Shown: positions 32,707 through 41,540, counted from the first letter of the stretch. The stretch: 64,000 bases of DNA from JACVRW01 sp963734025 (GCA_963734025.1 CAVTFR010000004.1:1-64000); one strand, 5' to 3'. Translations and numbers: made by a program. Notes: generated by a model not told the origin, from the sequence alone.

Positions 32707-32870
32707 CGTGCGCTCAGCGCTCCATTCGTCGGGACGGGAACCGTCGTGCGCATTGGTGGCGCGACACACGGTCGTCTTACCGCGAGCAACCGAGCCGCCG
32801 GCGGTAAGAGCCGGCGCGCCCGTGCGACTGATGTGGGTGAGACCGCTCCCGTCAAGGAAAGCCGCAGCCA

Positions 32871-33005
32871 CGAACGCCAACATCGAGGTCCTGATCGTGC
32901 CCATCGCCACGTCGACCGAGCCCTCGCCTTCTACACCGAGAAGGCCGGCTTCACGCTCGACGTCGACTACGCGCCGACCGACGAGGCCATGCGGGGCTAT
33001 GCGCC
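32871..33005 (+). pseudogene. VOC (glyoxalase/bleomycin-resistance) family fragment
   Basis: The plus strand reads ANIEVLIVPIA, then after a one-base shift VDRALAFYTEKAGFTLDVDY and APTDE. This is the first beta-alpha-beta unit of a VOC protein (pattern VaDvDRAlaFYtekaGF). The remaining 100 or so residues are missing. Confidence 0.7.
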
Positions 33006-33179
33006 GAGACAGAGCCGCAGGCACCACCTGACGAGAAGCCGCCGCCGGAGGTGCCCGATCAGCACGTCACCAGGCGAACCGGGCGAACCCGAGCTAGCCG
33101 GTCGAGAATCCCAAGCCGGCTGAGAGCCAGGCCCGTGCGACAGACCCGCTGATGCCGCGGCGAGCGCGAACGCCCGCGA

Positions 33180-33572
33180 TCACGGTCTGACGGCCGCCGA
33201 GCGGTCGATCGCCGCGAGCGCGAGCTGCTCGTCGTCCTCGCCAGGTAGCCCGCTGACGCCAATCGCTCCGACCCGCCGGCCGTCCTCGAATACGGCGACG
33301 CCGCCGAGGAAGAAGGTGAAGAAGGGGTCGAAGCTCGCTCGCTCGACGGGATCGTCGCGTGCCTTCTCGGCGAGTTGCCGTGTCGACGTGGCGTCGCTGC
33401 GCGCGGCGGTATAGGCCTTGCGCTGCGCGTTCAGCCGCGTGTCCGGCGCGGCGCCGTCCATGGTCGCCGCCGCGACCAGCTCGCCCTGCGCGTCGGCGAC
33501 GAACACCGACACCGGAGCGGACGCGTTCGCCACCACGTCGTCAACGATCGCCCGGGCCCTGGCCAGATGCAT
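33180..33572 (-). CDS. GlcG/HbpS-family heme-binding-like protein
   Basis: A 130-aa single-domain protein of the GlcG/HbpS family (heme-degrading/heme-sensing fold). Family marks are VFVADAQGELVAAATMDGAA, RLNAQRKAYTAA and the C-terminal VGAIGVSGLPGEDDEQLALA. Streptomyces HbpS is an extracellular heme-binding regulator, but no signal peptide is present here. Ordinary members catalyse or bind without known substrate. Its 5' part overlaps the run-on 3' end of the DUF2294 gene by about 140 bases on the same strand in another frame. Confidence 0.87.
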   Translation of the reverse strand: MHLARARAIVDDVVANASAPVSVFVADAQGELVAAATMDGAAPDTRLNAQRKAYTAARSDATSTRQLAEKARDDPVERASFDPFFTFFLGGVAVFEDGRRVGAIGVSGLPGEDDEQLALAAIDRSAAVRP

Positions 33573-34147
33573 GGGGCGATACTACGAGCCGGAAGCCGCG
33601 CGCCGCCTAGACTGACCACCACCAGGAACCTGGGCCGCGACGAATTTACAGCAGCTTCAGGGACGCGACCCGAGCGCCAGCCAAGACGCCCGGATCTCGC
33701 GCCAAGCAAAAAGCGCCGGTGCGTCCGCGGCTGGTGGTCGCTTGTCGTTAGTGCGACGGTCAGGTCGACGGGGAACGAGACGCGCCGATCCGCTCGGGCC
33801 CCCATCTCTCTGTCGGCGGGCACCAGCGTGAAGACCTGGATGGCCAGGTCGGCGTGTACCTCGGTGTCACTCAGGAGCGCCAGCACTCTGCGCCCAAGTG
33901 CTTGCTCCACTGCCAGGATCAGGTCGTCGCGCATCGCCGTCTGCAGCCTGTAGCGAACTTGCACGACCAGGTCATCCATACCGATGGTGACCAGATTGCG
34001 TTCCGTGGTGGTCAGGGCGCCGCCCAGCGCGACGATCACGGTGTTGGGGCTCATCGTTGTTTTGGCCTCCGTCGGACCGCGACCGCTGTGCTCGCGAACG
34101 ATCCGCACGCACGCCGTGGAGATGGTGCCGGCAGCGGTTTCAGTCAC
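33431..34147 (-). CDS. DUF2294/MpsC-like protein with abnormal C-terminal run-on
   Basis: The first 118 residues match the DUF2294 (MpsC-like) family, linked in staphylococci to a Na+-translocating membrane-potential system. Marker stretches are SPNTVIVALGGALTTTERNL and VEQALGRRVLALLSDTEVHA. Normal members end shortly after FTLVPADRE. Here the frame runs on another 120 residues of arginine-rich, unstructured sequence into the HbpS-like gene. A lost stop codon or frameshift near 33790 explains this best. The start is probably GTG 34147. The second, normal-length member is at 39906. Confidence 0.75.
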   Translation of the reverse strand: MTETAAGTISTACVRIVREHSGRGPTEAKTTMSPNTVIVALGGALTTTERNLVTIGMDDLVVQVRYRLQTAMRDDLILAVEQALGRRVLALLSDTEVHADLAIQVFTLVPADREMGARADRRVSFPVDLTVALTTSDHQPRTHRRFLLGARSGRLGWRSGRVPEAAVNSSRPRFLVVVSLGGARLPARSIAPCIWPGPGRSLTTWWRTRPLRCRCSSPTRRASWSRRRPWTAPRRTRG

Positions 34148-34446
34148 CGACAACGGGCTGCTCTCTCAGGACCCGTTGCGCCGGGCGTCGGCGAGGAGCT
34201 CGGCTCCCTCGTTGATGCTCCGGACGACGTCCGCCAGGCCGCTTCCGACGGCTGGTGACCGCCCCGGCGCAACCCGGCTGGATCGCACGGGTGTGACCGC
34301 CGACCATCGACGAGCCTCGGTTGTCGGCGCCGTTGTGTCGGCCGGCACGATCACAATCGTCGCGTCGAGCGTCAAGAGCCGGATGCCCACGAGTCGCGCC
34401 AGGATCGACGCCTCGACGAGCGCTCCGTCGGATAGCCGCCTCCGGT
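34148..34446. other. Gap before the GAF remnant
   Basis: About 300 bases. A 74-codon minus-strand frame (34166-34390) ends DVVRSINEGAELLADARRNG just before the DUF2294 start, but has no recognised domain and no clear ribosome-binding site. Confidence 0.35.
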
Positions 34447-35054
34447 GCGGCCGGCGATTTCTTCCTCGAGAGCCTGTCCTCCTTCGAGATGGTCCAGCGG
34501 GGATTCGGAGAGGCGCGCGAGGCCGCGCGGCTCGAACGCCGCCAGACCGAAATGTCGCGTCAGCTGTCGAGCTTCCTGGCCGACGCCTCGCTCGCCCTCG
34601 ACGCCTCGGACTCCCTCGAGGAGATGCTGCGCCTGGTGGCCGAGCAGGCGCGCGAGCTCGTCGGGGCCGATTGTTGCGTGGCCACGGTGGCGGCGGACGG
34701 CCAGCCGCGAACCGCCGAAGCCGCGTCCTATTCCCAGGCCGACCGGGGGTGGACGGGGTTCGTTCAGTGGCTCGATCTGTTCGCGATCTACCGGGTCATC
34801 CGTGACAGCGGGGGCTCGGTGCGGATCGCCGGCGAGGAACTCGCGCTCCACACTCCATTTTCAGCGATCGTCCGCTTCGAGGATGGCTCGCCGCATCGCT
34901 GACCGCCCTGGACGGCAGCGAGCTCGGGGCCATCCAGCTCTTCGACAAGCAGGGTGGGGGATTCACCGCGGACGACGAGGCCGCCCTCGTTCATCTCGCC
35001 CAGATGGCGTCGGCGGCCGTCGAGAGGGCACGGCTTTACCAGGCGCGAGGCTAG
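34447..35054 (+). pseudogene. GAF-domain sensor fragment, frameshifted
   Basis: The frame reads FFLESLSSFEMVQRGF, a coiled linker (EAARLERRQTEMSRQLSSFL) and the start of a GAF domain (SLEEMLRLVAEQARELVGAD, CCVATVAADGQPR). It stops at 34902. After a shift near 34895 the other frame supplies the GAF ending: LDGSELGAIQLFDKQGGGFT, then ALVHLAQMASAAVERARLYQ and a stop. Both flanks of the former sensor (N-terminal input, C-terminal kinase or phosphatase) are missing. Confidence 0.72.
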
Positions 35055-35407
35055 ACGCCGAGCTCCGATACGGCGGGGGCGCCACGTCCAGCCCAAGGCG
35101 CGCCCGGGCCAGCACATCCTTGCCGCTGTTCGCTGTTCTGCCCGGCCGCACGGCCGAGCGGAGCGGCGGCTCTGCGCCTTCGAAGCCTTCAGCCACGCGG
35201 GTGGCGATCGCCGTGCCGCCTTCGTGCCCTGTTCCGGGAACACGACCGGCAGGCGCCGCCCGCTGAAGCGACCAGCGGTCGCCGTCGTCCAGCTGACCAC
35301 CGCTGGTTGCGGGAAGGCGCAGGTCGGGGAGGGCACACCTGTCCGTAACGCTCTCTCGAGCTCAACGCACCCAACCGCTGAGGGCGCCCGAGAGGACGGC
35401 CAGGAGG
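35055..35407. other. Gene-free stretch
   Basis: About 350 bases between the GAF remnant and the 3' end of the YihY/BrkB gene. No coding signal, repeat or clear terminator was recognised. Confidence 0.4.
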
Positions 35408-36403
35408 TCAGGCCGTCCGGGCGCGGCGCTTCGAGCTCGGCTCGGACCGGTGGTCGAGCTGGAGCTCGCGCTCCGCGCCCGGTACGCCTTCCTCCAGCTC
35501 GCGACTGCGCTCGTGCTCGGCGTTGAGCTCCGCGCCGAGCAGGATGGCGACGTTGGTCAGCCAGAGCCAGACCAGGAATACGATCACCCCGCCGAGCGCG
35601 CCGTAGGTCTTGCTGTAGGAACCGAAGTTCGCGACGTAGAACGCGAAGCCGGCCGATGCCACCAGCCAGACCACGATCGCCAGCACGCTGCCCGGGGTGA
35701 CCCACTTGAAGCCCCGCAGCTTGGCGTTCGGCGAGGCGTAGTAGAGCAGCGCGATCATGAAAAGCACCGCCACGAGCAGCACCGGCCACTTGGCGAAGTC
35801 CCAGATCGTCACCGCACTGTCTCCGACACCGATCGCCGAGCCGACCTGCTCCGCCACCGGCCCTGTGAGCACGAGTGCCGCCAGCACCAGCGCCAGTAGG
35901 ACGACCAAGACCAGGGTCACGGCCATCTGCAACGGCCGCAGCTTGATGATCGACCGACCCTCCTCGACCTCGTAGATCACGTTCGATGCGCGTATGAACG
36001 CGCCGACGTAGCCGGACGCCGTCCAGAGGGCAGCGACGATGCCGACCAGCAGCAGGATCCCGGACGACCCCTTCGAGCTGGTGATGTCCGCGATCGGCCC
36101 CTTGAAGGTCTCGGCCGCCGATGACGGCCCGATCGACGTCACCACGTCAGTGAGCGAGTTTGTGACCGTCTCGGGGTCGCCGACGAGGCCCACGATCGAG
36201 ACCAGCGCGATCAACGCCGGGAAGATCGAGAGCACCGCGTAGTAGGTCAGCGCCGCCGCGGAGTCGGTGAGGTTGTCCTCCTTGAACTCGGCGATTGTGC
36301 GCTTGACGGTCTGCACGACTCCGCCCTTGCGCGGGTGCGCCGGCCCCTCCGGCCGGCGCCCCGAGCGCTTCTCATCGGTCCGAGCCTCGCTGGACTCAAC
36401 CAT
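35408..36403 (-). CDS. YihY/BrkB-family inner membrane protein
   Basis: A 331-aa polytopic membrane protein (UPF0761, YihY/virulence factor BrkB). The N-terminal block TVKRTIAEFKEDNLTDSAAA then LTYYAVLSIFPALIAL is the family signature; six hydrophobic segments follow. The C-terminal GALGGVIVFLVWLWLTNVAI then LLGAELNAE is also typical. Function is not settled; a transport or envelope role is assumed. The ATG at 36403 has AGGAGA 8 bases upstream; a start at 36427 is less likely. It is the last gene of a four-gene minus-strand cluster of envelope-related proteins. Confidence 0.94.
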   Translation of the reverse strand: MVESSEARTDEKRSGRRPEGPAHPRKGGVVQTVKRTIAEFKEDNLTDSAAALTYYAVLSIFPALIALVSIVGLVGDPETVTNSLTDVVTSIGPSSAAETFKGPIADITSSKGSSGILLLVGIVAALWTASGYVGAFIRASNVIYEVEEGRSIIKLRPLQMAVTLVLVVLLALVLAALVLTGPVAEQVGSAIGVGDSAVTIWDFAKWPVLLVAVLFMIALLYYASPNAKLRGFKWVTPGSVLAIVVWLVASAGFAFYVANFGSYSKTYGALGGVIVFLVWLWLTNVAILLGAELNAEHERSRELEEGVPGAERELQLDHRSEPSSKRRARTA

Positions 36404-36428
36404 TTCATCTCTCCTAGCGACGGACATG

Positions 36429-36917
36429 TCAGACCGTTGAGGCGTCCTGCGCCTTCTCCTGCGCGCTTTCCTTGAGCTCCCCGGCCTGCTCGCGTCCGGC
36501 CTCCTTGGCGGTCTCCGCCGCCTGCTCGGCGACCTTCTTGCCGCGCTCCAGCGCCTCCTGGCCGGTCTCCTTTGCCTTCTCCTTGACCTGGTCCGCGACC
36601 GGCCCGATCTTTTCGTCCTCCACCTTTGTGCTCGGAATCAGCATGCCGGCGAGGAAGCCTGCGGCCGCGCCGGCGATGGCGAGACCCAGCGGATTCTCCT
36701 GCGCGACGCCGACGGCCTGGCGAGCCCCCTGCTTGACGTCGCCCGAGTCGGGGGTCGACCCCGACACCTTGGAGCGCAGCGTTCCGACCTTGTCCGACAC
36801 GGCCTCCTTCGCCCGTCCGGTGACGTCGGTCTTGTGACCCAGCGCCTCCACGGTGTTGCCCATCTGCTCGCGGGTCTGCTCTATGTCCTGCCTGATCTGG
36901 CTTGGGTCTTGGCCCAT
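36429..36917 (-). CDS. DUF3618 protein (membrane-anchored helical)
   Basis: A 162-aa protein of the DUF3618 family: the N-terminal PSQIRQDIEQTREQMGNTVE then ALGHKTD is its signature. One hydrophobic segment (NPLGLAIAGAAAGFLAGMLI, about 75-94) is followed by a long amphipathic, Lys/Glu/Ala/Gln-rich helix resembling LEA-type or apolipoprotein repeats. Such proteins sit next to holin-like (PF07332) genes in actinobacteria and are thought to act at the membrane under stress. It overlaps the holin-like gene by 37 bases. Confidence 0.88.
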   Translation of the reverse strand: MGQDPSQIRQDIEQTREQMGNTVEALGHKTDVTGRAKEAVSDKVGTLRSKVSGSTPDSGDVKQGARQAVGVAQENPLGLAIAGAAAGFLAGMLIPSTKVEDEKIGPVADQVKEKAKETGQEALERGKKVAEQAAETAKEAGREQAGELKESAQEKAQDASTV

Positions 36918-37300
36918 TCCAAGTCCTCCTTCACGCTGTCTTTTGCTTGCTCGGGAATCGGCGGTGCCGCTTCCTTGACTTTTTTCTTTCCGGTCATCGC
37001 CATGACGCCGGCGACTGCGGCGTAGACGACCGCGACGATCAGAGCGGCCAGCCAGGTGTCCATCGCCTGGCTCAGCGCCGCGATCACGCCGGCGGTCAAC
37101 GCCGCGAAGGCGCCCACGCCGAACATGCCGGCGCCGCCGAACATGCCGGCGCCGATGCCGGCCTGCTTCCCCTTCTCCTGAAGCTCCGCCTTGGCGAGGT
37201 CGAGCTCCTGCTTGACCAACGTCGTGGTCTGGTCCGAGAGCTCTCTCAGCAGCTCGCCCGTCGGGCGGTCGCGCAGCTCGTTGTCAGTCGAGGCCGTCAT
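36881..37300 (-). CDS. Holin-like membrane protein (PF07332 type)
   Basis: A 139-aa actinobacterial phage-holin-family protein. RPTGELLRELSDQTTTLVKQ and ELDLAKAELQEKGK form the typical amphipathic N-terminus. Two membrane helices follow (about 49-74 and 81-104), then a charged tail. Despite its name, chromosomal members lie in envelope gene clusters rather than phages. It overlaps the genes on both sides (4 bases upstream, 37 bases downstream), so the cluster is one operon. The role is presumably membrane or cell-wall maintenance. Confidence 0.88.
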   Translation of the reverse strand: MTASTDNELRDRPTGELLRELSDQTTTLVKQELDLAKAELQEKGKQAGIGAGMFGGAGMFGVGAFAALTAGVIAALSQAMDTWLAALIVAVVYAAVAGVMAMTGKKKVKEAAPPIPEQAKDSVKEDLEWAKTQARSGRT

Positions 37301-37794
37301 CGCTCTGCGAGCGGGCCCGGCGACGTCCGCTGCGAGGCCTGATAGCGCTCAGTGCTCGACGCCTTCAACAGTCGAGAGGCCACGAAGCCCAGCGCCAACC
37401 CGCCGGCCGCTACGGCCCACGGGTTGCGGCGGCCGAAGTCCTCGACGTCGCGCAGGATGCGGTCCCCGTCCGCGCCATGCAGGTAGTCCCCGACGCGCTC
37501 CGCGCGATCGGCCGCCTGCTCGGCGTAGCGGGCGGGCGTGTCCTTCCCCTGTCGGCGCAGCTCCTCGGCGACAGACCGGGTATCGCCGGCGGCCGACCGC
37601 ACGCGCTCGCCGGCCTCGCTCGAACGGCGGTTCACCTGGTCACGTAGCTGGTCGCGCGCACGACCCTTTGCCTCGCCGACCTGCTGCTGGGCCTTGTCCG
37701 CGACCTCCTGGGCCTTGCCCTGCGACTGCTCCCCGTTGTGGGGCGCGTTGACGGGCGGTGTCCGATCTGTCGGAACGCTCACGCTCTGCTCCAT
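37297..37794 (-). CDS. Amphipathic helical protein with one membrane segment
   Basis: A 165-aa protein of no named family. Residues about 20-115 are an almost continuous charged helix rich in Gln, Glu, Arg and Ala (AQEVADKAQQQVGEAKGRAR). A short hydrophobic segment follows (NPWAVAAGGLALGFVASRLL), then a polar tail. The build mirrors the DUF3618 neighbour, suggesting related membrane-associated roles. The ATG at 37794 has AGAGGAGAAG upstream; a start at 37824 is possible. It is first in the four-gene cluster and divergent from the HTH-phosphatase gene. Confidence 0.8.
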   Translation of the reverse strand: MEQSVSVPTDRTPPVNAPHNGEQSQGKAQEVADKAQQQVGEAKGRARDQLRDQVNRRSSEAGERVRSAAGDTRSVAEELRRQGKDTPARYAEQAADRAERVGDYLHGADGDRILRDVEDFGRRNPWAVAAGGLALGFVASRLLKASSTERYQASQRTSPGPLAER

Positions 37795-37957
37795 CTGCTT
37801 CTCCTCTGTTGGTCGAGTGGTCATCCCTGCTTAGCTCATCCCTACAGTGGCACCGGCGAATCCAGAGGTGACGCAAGTGCGACAGCTATTCGCGACAACC
37901 TGTTCCACTTCTCCTCGTCAGGGGGGATGATGGGGCGATGAGAGGAGCCACAACGAC

Positions 37958-39355
37958 GTGACGGCGACGAAGGAGCGGGACCTCAGACGCGCGGACGCGC
38001 TGCGCAACAGAGAGCGCATCCTCGACGCGGCGGAGCGGATGCTCGAGCGGTCGCCCTCCGCGACGCTCGCCGACATCGCGGCGGCCGCGGGCGTGGCGCG
38101 GTCCACGCTCCACCGCCGCTTCCCCAATCGCGACGCCCTGCTCGCCGCCCTTCAGGACCGCCCACAGGACGGCGGTCTCGAGGTGCCCGGTGGCACGCTG
38201 CCAGCCGGACGCCTGGGTCGAGACCGGCCGGTCAGCCTCGATGCCATCCACGTCTTCGACGTCGTCCCACCAGCTGTTTTGCCCGAACAGCTGGTGGCCG
38301 AGGCGCAGCGCATCGCTCAGGTTCCGGTGGCGCTGTACGTAGTCGACATCGACGGCTCCCATCTGCTGCACATGGCCGGACCGCGACGTCTTGGGGAGAG
38401 GCTCGAGGCGAGAAGGGCTATCGGGCCGGAGCTCGACGCCGACGGGCTCTCAGATCTGCGGGAGCAACTCTCGAGCTTCCCCAACGCACAGGTATACGCC
38501 CTGTGGCTACGCGGCCGCGCCAACGGTGTGATGATCGCCTTCGGTCGGCCCGTCGAGCCGCTGAGCGAGCTCGCACGCCAGGCGGGGGCAGCGATCACCC
38601 TGGCAGACCGCTACACGGATGCGTTTGCCCTTGCGCAGCGGCGCAAGCGGCCGACGGCGGCCGCAGAGATCCAGCAAAGCCTGCTCCCGCCACGCATCTC
38701 GCGGATCACCGGTGGGGAAGTTGCAGGAAACGTGCTCCCGAGCTACGAGGTCGCGGGGGACTGGTTCGATGTGATCGAGAACGCCGATGGGGTCTGGGTC
38801 ACCCTGGCGGACGGACTCGGAGGCTCGACCCGGGCGGCAGCAAGCAGCGCCGTCGCAATGGGCGCCCTCCGAGCCAGTCGCCGCAGCGGCGGCGACATCG
38901 GCGAAGCGCTCGTCGTGATGCACCAGGCGCTCCGCGAGATGCCCGGCCCCCGCGCGGAGATGACAGCGGTTGTAGCCCGTTGGGAACCTGCGAGCGCCGA
39001 ACTGCACGTGGCCAACTGCGGCCACGTGGCGCCGGTGATCCTCCGTAGCGGTAACGAGGTGGAGCCGTTGAGGATTCCCAAGACCCATGGCCTCGGTGGC
39101 CGAGCCAGCGCGAAGCCGGTCGAGCAGACGGCCTCTCTCGGCCCCGGCGATCGTCTTGTCATGGTCTCCGACGGCGTGACGGGTTCCGGTGAAGGTCAGG
39201 CTGGTCTCGGCGAAGACGGCGTCGTTCAAGCCGCGCTCCGATCCCGGCGCGGCACTGCCGCCGACACCGTCCGGCAAATCCACAAGGCGGTTCTCGCCGC
39301 GGCAGACGAAGAACTCTCCGACGATGCCACGGCCGTCTGCTTGTCCGTCGAGTAA
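37958..39355 (+). CDS. TetR-type HTH fused to SpoIIE/RsbU-type PP2C phosphatase
   Basis: A 465-aa protein joining a DNA-binding domain to a serine phosphatase. Residues about 15-66 are a complete TetR_N domain (ILDAAERMLERSPSATLADI, then GVARSTLHRRFPNRDAL). The middle (about 105-225) is GAF-like. Residues about 235-465 are a SpoIIE/RsbU phosphatase with its metal aspartates: GDWFD (268, 271), ADGLGGS (285), SDG (405) and DDAT (455-456). RsbU-type enzymes dephosphorylate anti-anti-sigma factors; here the output may be tied to DNA. The GTG start has AGGAG upstream. A SigB-group sigma factor lies 5 kb away. Confidence 0.9.
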   Translation: MTATKERDLRRADALRNRERILDAAERMLERSPSATLADIAAAAGVARSTLHRRFPNRDALLAALQDRPQDGGLEVPGGTLPAGRLGRDRPVSLDAIHVFDVVPPAVLPEQLVAEAQRIAQVPVALYVVDIDGSHLLHMAGPRRLGERLEARRAIGPELDADGLSDLREQLSSFPNAQVYALWLRGRANGVMIAFGRPVEPLSELARQAGAAITLADRYTDAFALAQRRKRPTAAAEIQQSLLPPRISRITGGEVAGNVLPSYEVAGDWFDVIENADGVWVTLADGLGGSTRAAASSAVAMGALRASRRSGGDIGEALVVMHQALREMPGPRAEMTAVVARWEPASAELHVANCGHVAPVILRSGNEVEPLRIPKTHGLGGRASAKPVEQTASLGPGDRLVMVSDGVTGSGEGQAGLGEDGVVQAALRSRRGTAADTVRQIHKAVLAAADEELSDDATAVCLSVE

Positions 39356-39431
39356 GGCCCGATACACAGACCGCGCGGACCGGGACTCGGCCCTGGCGGT
39401 GAGCCAGGCGCGTAGCTGTTCCCAGCCCCGC

Positions 39432-39566
39432 TCGTCCATCCCGACCTAACAGGAGGGTGCGTCCGCGGGTGACCGCTTCATTCTGGGTCGGGAAGGTGTC
39501 GCGCTGCTGGCCGTCTACTTCCAGCGCCCACTTGTCGCCGCTGGGAACTACATGAACATCGCTCAT
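39432..39566 (-). pseudogene. DUF2188 protein, N-terminal part only
   Basis: From the ATG at 39566 (minus strand): MSDVHVVPSGDKWALEVDGQ, then QRDTFPTQNEAVTRGRTLL. This matches the start of DUF2188 proteins (about 70-80 aa). The usual ending (xxGRDGRI) is only partly kept (LLLGRDGRAG) and the frame then runs on into sequence antisense to the phosphatase gene. It is likely truncated at its 3' end. Confidence 0.6.
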
Positions 39567-39905
39567 GGCCATCCGTCTACCCGCCACCGATCGAGCCGTC
39601 CAGTGGAGGGAGACGAGACTCCCTCGTCTCGTTCGGTGGAGGCCGTGTGGCCCACCCCGCCGATAGGAAACGAACCGGCCGGGTGCACTGACGGGTCCTC
39701 TACGTGCAGGGAGCCTCTCGGATCCGTGGACGATTCGAGACGCTCGCAAGCTACTTACTCGCCGAGTCCTCGGTACGTGCCTCCGGCCGGCACAGGGCCG
39801 GTACCCAGTTCCTTTCGACCTAACCCGACAGCACTGTGGCGGCCAAGACTGGGGAGTCCTAATAGCCTTACGTTAGGGGGCCACGAACTACGCATCGGCT
39901 GGCGC
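39567..39905. other. Intergenic stretch with hairpin
   Basis: About 340 bases upstream of the MpsC-like gene. A stem GAGACGAG/CTCGTCTC with a 5-base loop lies at 39610-39630. No coding signal was recognised. Confidence 0.4.
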
Positions 39906-40244
39906 ATGACCAAGGCCAACGGGAGACTCGCAACAGCAATTGTCCAGCGCTACCGCGAGCGGTTTGGGCGCGGCCCGACCCTGGCAAGGGCGCACATCGG
40001 AAGCGACTTCGCGGTGGTCGTTCTCGGCGACGTGCAAACCGAGGTTGAGCGGGCGCTCGTTGCCGAAGGGGAGGTGGAGTCGGTGGAGCTGCTGCGTCGC
40101 CGGATACGCCAGATGGCAACCGACGAATTCTGCGTGACGACCGAAGCGGTCGTAGGCAGGAAGGTCGTCGCAATGCTCGGCGACCACAACGCTGTTGCGA
40201 ACTCCTCCGTGCTGGTCTTCCTGCTGGAACCCGACCGACCGTAG
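39906..40244 (+). CDS. DUF2294/MpsC-like protein
   Basis: A 112-aa protein covering one whole DUF2294 (MpsC-like) domain. It runs RLATAIVQRYRERFGRGPTL, VVVLGDVQTEVERALVAEGE, VTTEAVVGRKVVAMLGDHNA and a hydrophobic ending VLVFLLEPDRP. MpsC belongs to a sodium-translocating membrane-potential system in Staphylococcus, but MpsA and MpsB partners are not seen here. Single members like this one may act otherwise. It is well separated from its neighbours and in the same direction as the DUF892 gene. Confidence 0.85.
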   Translation: MTKANGRLATAIVQRYRERFGRGPTLARAHIGSDFAVVVLGDVQTEVERALVAEGEVESVELLRRRIRQMATDEFCVTTEAVVGRKVVAMLGDHNAVANSSVLVFLLEPDRP

Positions 40245-40500
40245 CTCTGTCCAGGGGGCGGCAAAACGCAGAGGGCCGCGCTGGCGCTTGCTCGCGGTTC
40301 GGCGCCGGAAGGTGCGTGACGATTGCCCCAAACTCTTGGGCGTCCCTCCTTTGGGGTAGACGAGCAGTAGGCACGAGCCCTCATGAGCAACGAGCGCGCT
40401 CTGCCTCCTCGAACTACGCCGGTCCCCTCGCAGCGTGCGGGGTCCCGCCGGCGGCAACCCCCAGGACCCGAATCGATCAGCATTTCTAATCGGAGTCACA

Positions 40501-41523
40501 TTGAATAAGCAGCAGCAGAAGATCGTCCAGTACCTGAACGAAGCGCACGGCTCAGAGCAGGCCCTGGCGCGCCAATTGCAGGCCCAGATCGCGATGACCC
40601 CCAAGGGCCGCTATCGCAACGGGCTGGAGACCCACCTGGACCAGACTCGCCGGCACGCCGAGCGTCTCGAGGACCGCCTGCGCGAGCTGGGGCAGAGCAA
40701 CAACCCGCTACAGGTGGGACTGGGCGCCGTCCAGTCCGTTCTCGGGCAGGCCGTGGCGCTGACCAAGACGCCGTTCGATCTGGTTCGGGGAACCAGTGGC
40801 GAGGAGAAGGTTCTCAAGAACGCCAAGGACTCTTGCGCCGCCGAGGCGCTGGAGATGGCCACCTACACCGCACTGGCGCGGCTCGCCCGCACAACGGGCG
40901 ACGGCGAGACGGAGCGGCTCGCAAAATCGATCATGGGCGACGAGCAGAAGATGCTCGACCGGCTCCTCAAGGAGATCCCTGGGCTGACCGACGCCGTGGC
41001 GCGGGCGGAGTTCCACGGTGAGGACTCCTACGACGTGACCGACACCGGCGCAGCCGATGCGGTGCGCGAGGCAGGCGGAGCGGCCAAGCGCACGGCTCGC
41101 AAGAGCGCCGGACAGGCCAAGCGCACCGCCCGTCAGGCCCGCAAGATGCCGGGCGTGGCGCGTGCCGAAGGCGCCGTCAAGGGCGCGGCGGCCTCCGAAT
41201 CGGACCTCGCGATCTCGAACTACGACTCGCTCAGCGCGGACGAGCTCCAGGACAAGCTCGCCGAGCTCTCGCAGATCGAACTGGCCAAGGTCAACGCCTA
41301 CGAGCGCAAGAACCAGAATCGCTCCACGGTCACGAGCCGGATCGACTCCCAACAGGGAGACGAGCCCTGGCCCGGCTACGACGAGTTAGCTGTGGAGGAA
41401 GTCCGTGCCGTGCTCTCCGAGGGAGACGACACCCGCATCAAGGCTGTCCGCAGCTACGAGCGCAAGCACAAGAACCGCGCCGGCGTGCTGCAGGCCACAG
41501 AGCGCGAGCTCAGCAACGCCTAA
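40501..41523 (+). CDS. DUF892 ferritin-like protein with C-terminal repeat domain
   Basis: A 340-aa protein. Residues 1-165 form a DUF892/YciE-type four-helix bundle (LNEAHGSEQALARQLQAQIA, CAAEALEMATYTALARLART). A basic Lys/Arg/Ala linker (AAKRTARKSAGQAKRTARQA) leads to two copies of a 45-residue unit with the pattern YdxLsxdEL..L.eLsq.EL..V.aYErkh.NR.tV. YciE-type proteins are stress-induced and may bind metal. The start is TTG 40501 with CGGAG upstream; the open frame continues to 40435 without support. A strong terminator follows. Confidence 0.87.
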   Translation: MNKQQQKIVQYLNEAHGSEQALARQLQAQIAMTPKGRYRNGLETHLDQTRRHAERLEDRLRELGQSNNPLQVGLGAVQSVLGQAVALTKTPFDLVRGTSGEEKVLKNAKDSCAAEALEMATYTALARLARTTGDGETERLAKSIMGDEQKMLDRLLKEIPGLTDAVARAEFHGEDSYDVTDTGAADAVREAGGAAKRTARKSAGQAKRTARQARKMPGVARAEGAVKGAAASESDLAISNYDSLSADELQDKLAELSQIELAKVNAYERKNQNRSTVTSRIDSQQGDEPWPGYDELAVEEVRAVLSEGDDTRIKAVRSYERKHKNRAGVLQATERELSNA

Positions 41524-41540
41524 AGACCGTTCGAGCCAAA

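Noticed and set aside
34788..35789. A 333-codon minus-strand frame across the GAF remnant and the YihY/BrkB gene end
   Set aside because: Low-complexity, overlaps supported sequence on both ends, no domain.
37918..39439. Minus-strand frames opposite the HTH-phosphatase gene
   Set aside because: The plus-strand frame has two complete domains with catalytic residues; the antisense frames have none apart from a short recombinase-like scrap at the far end.
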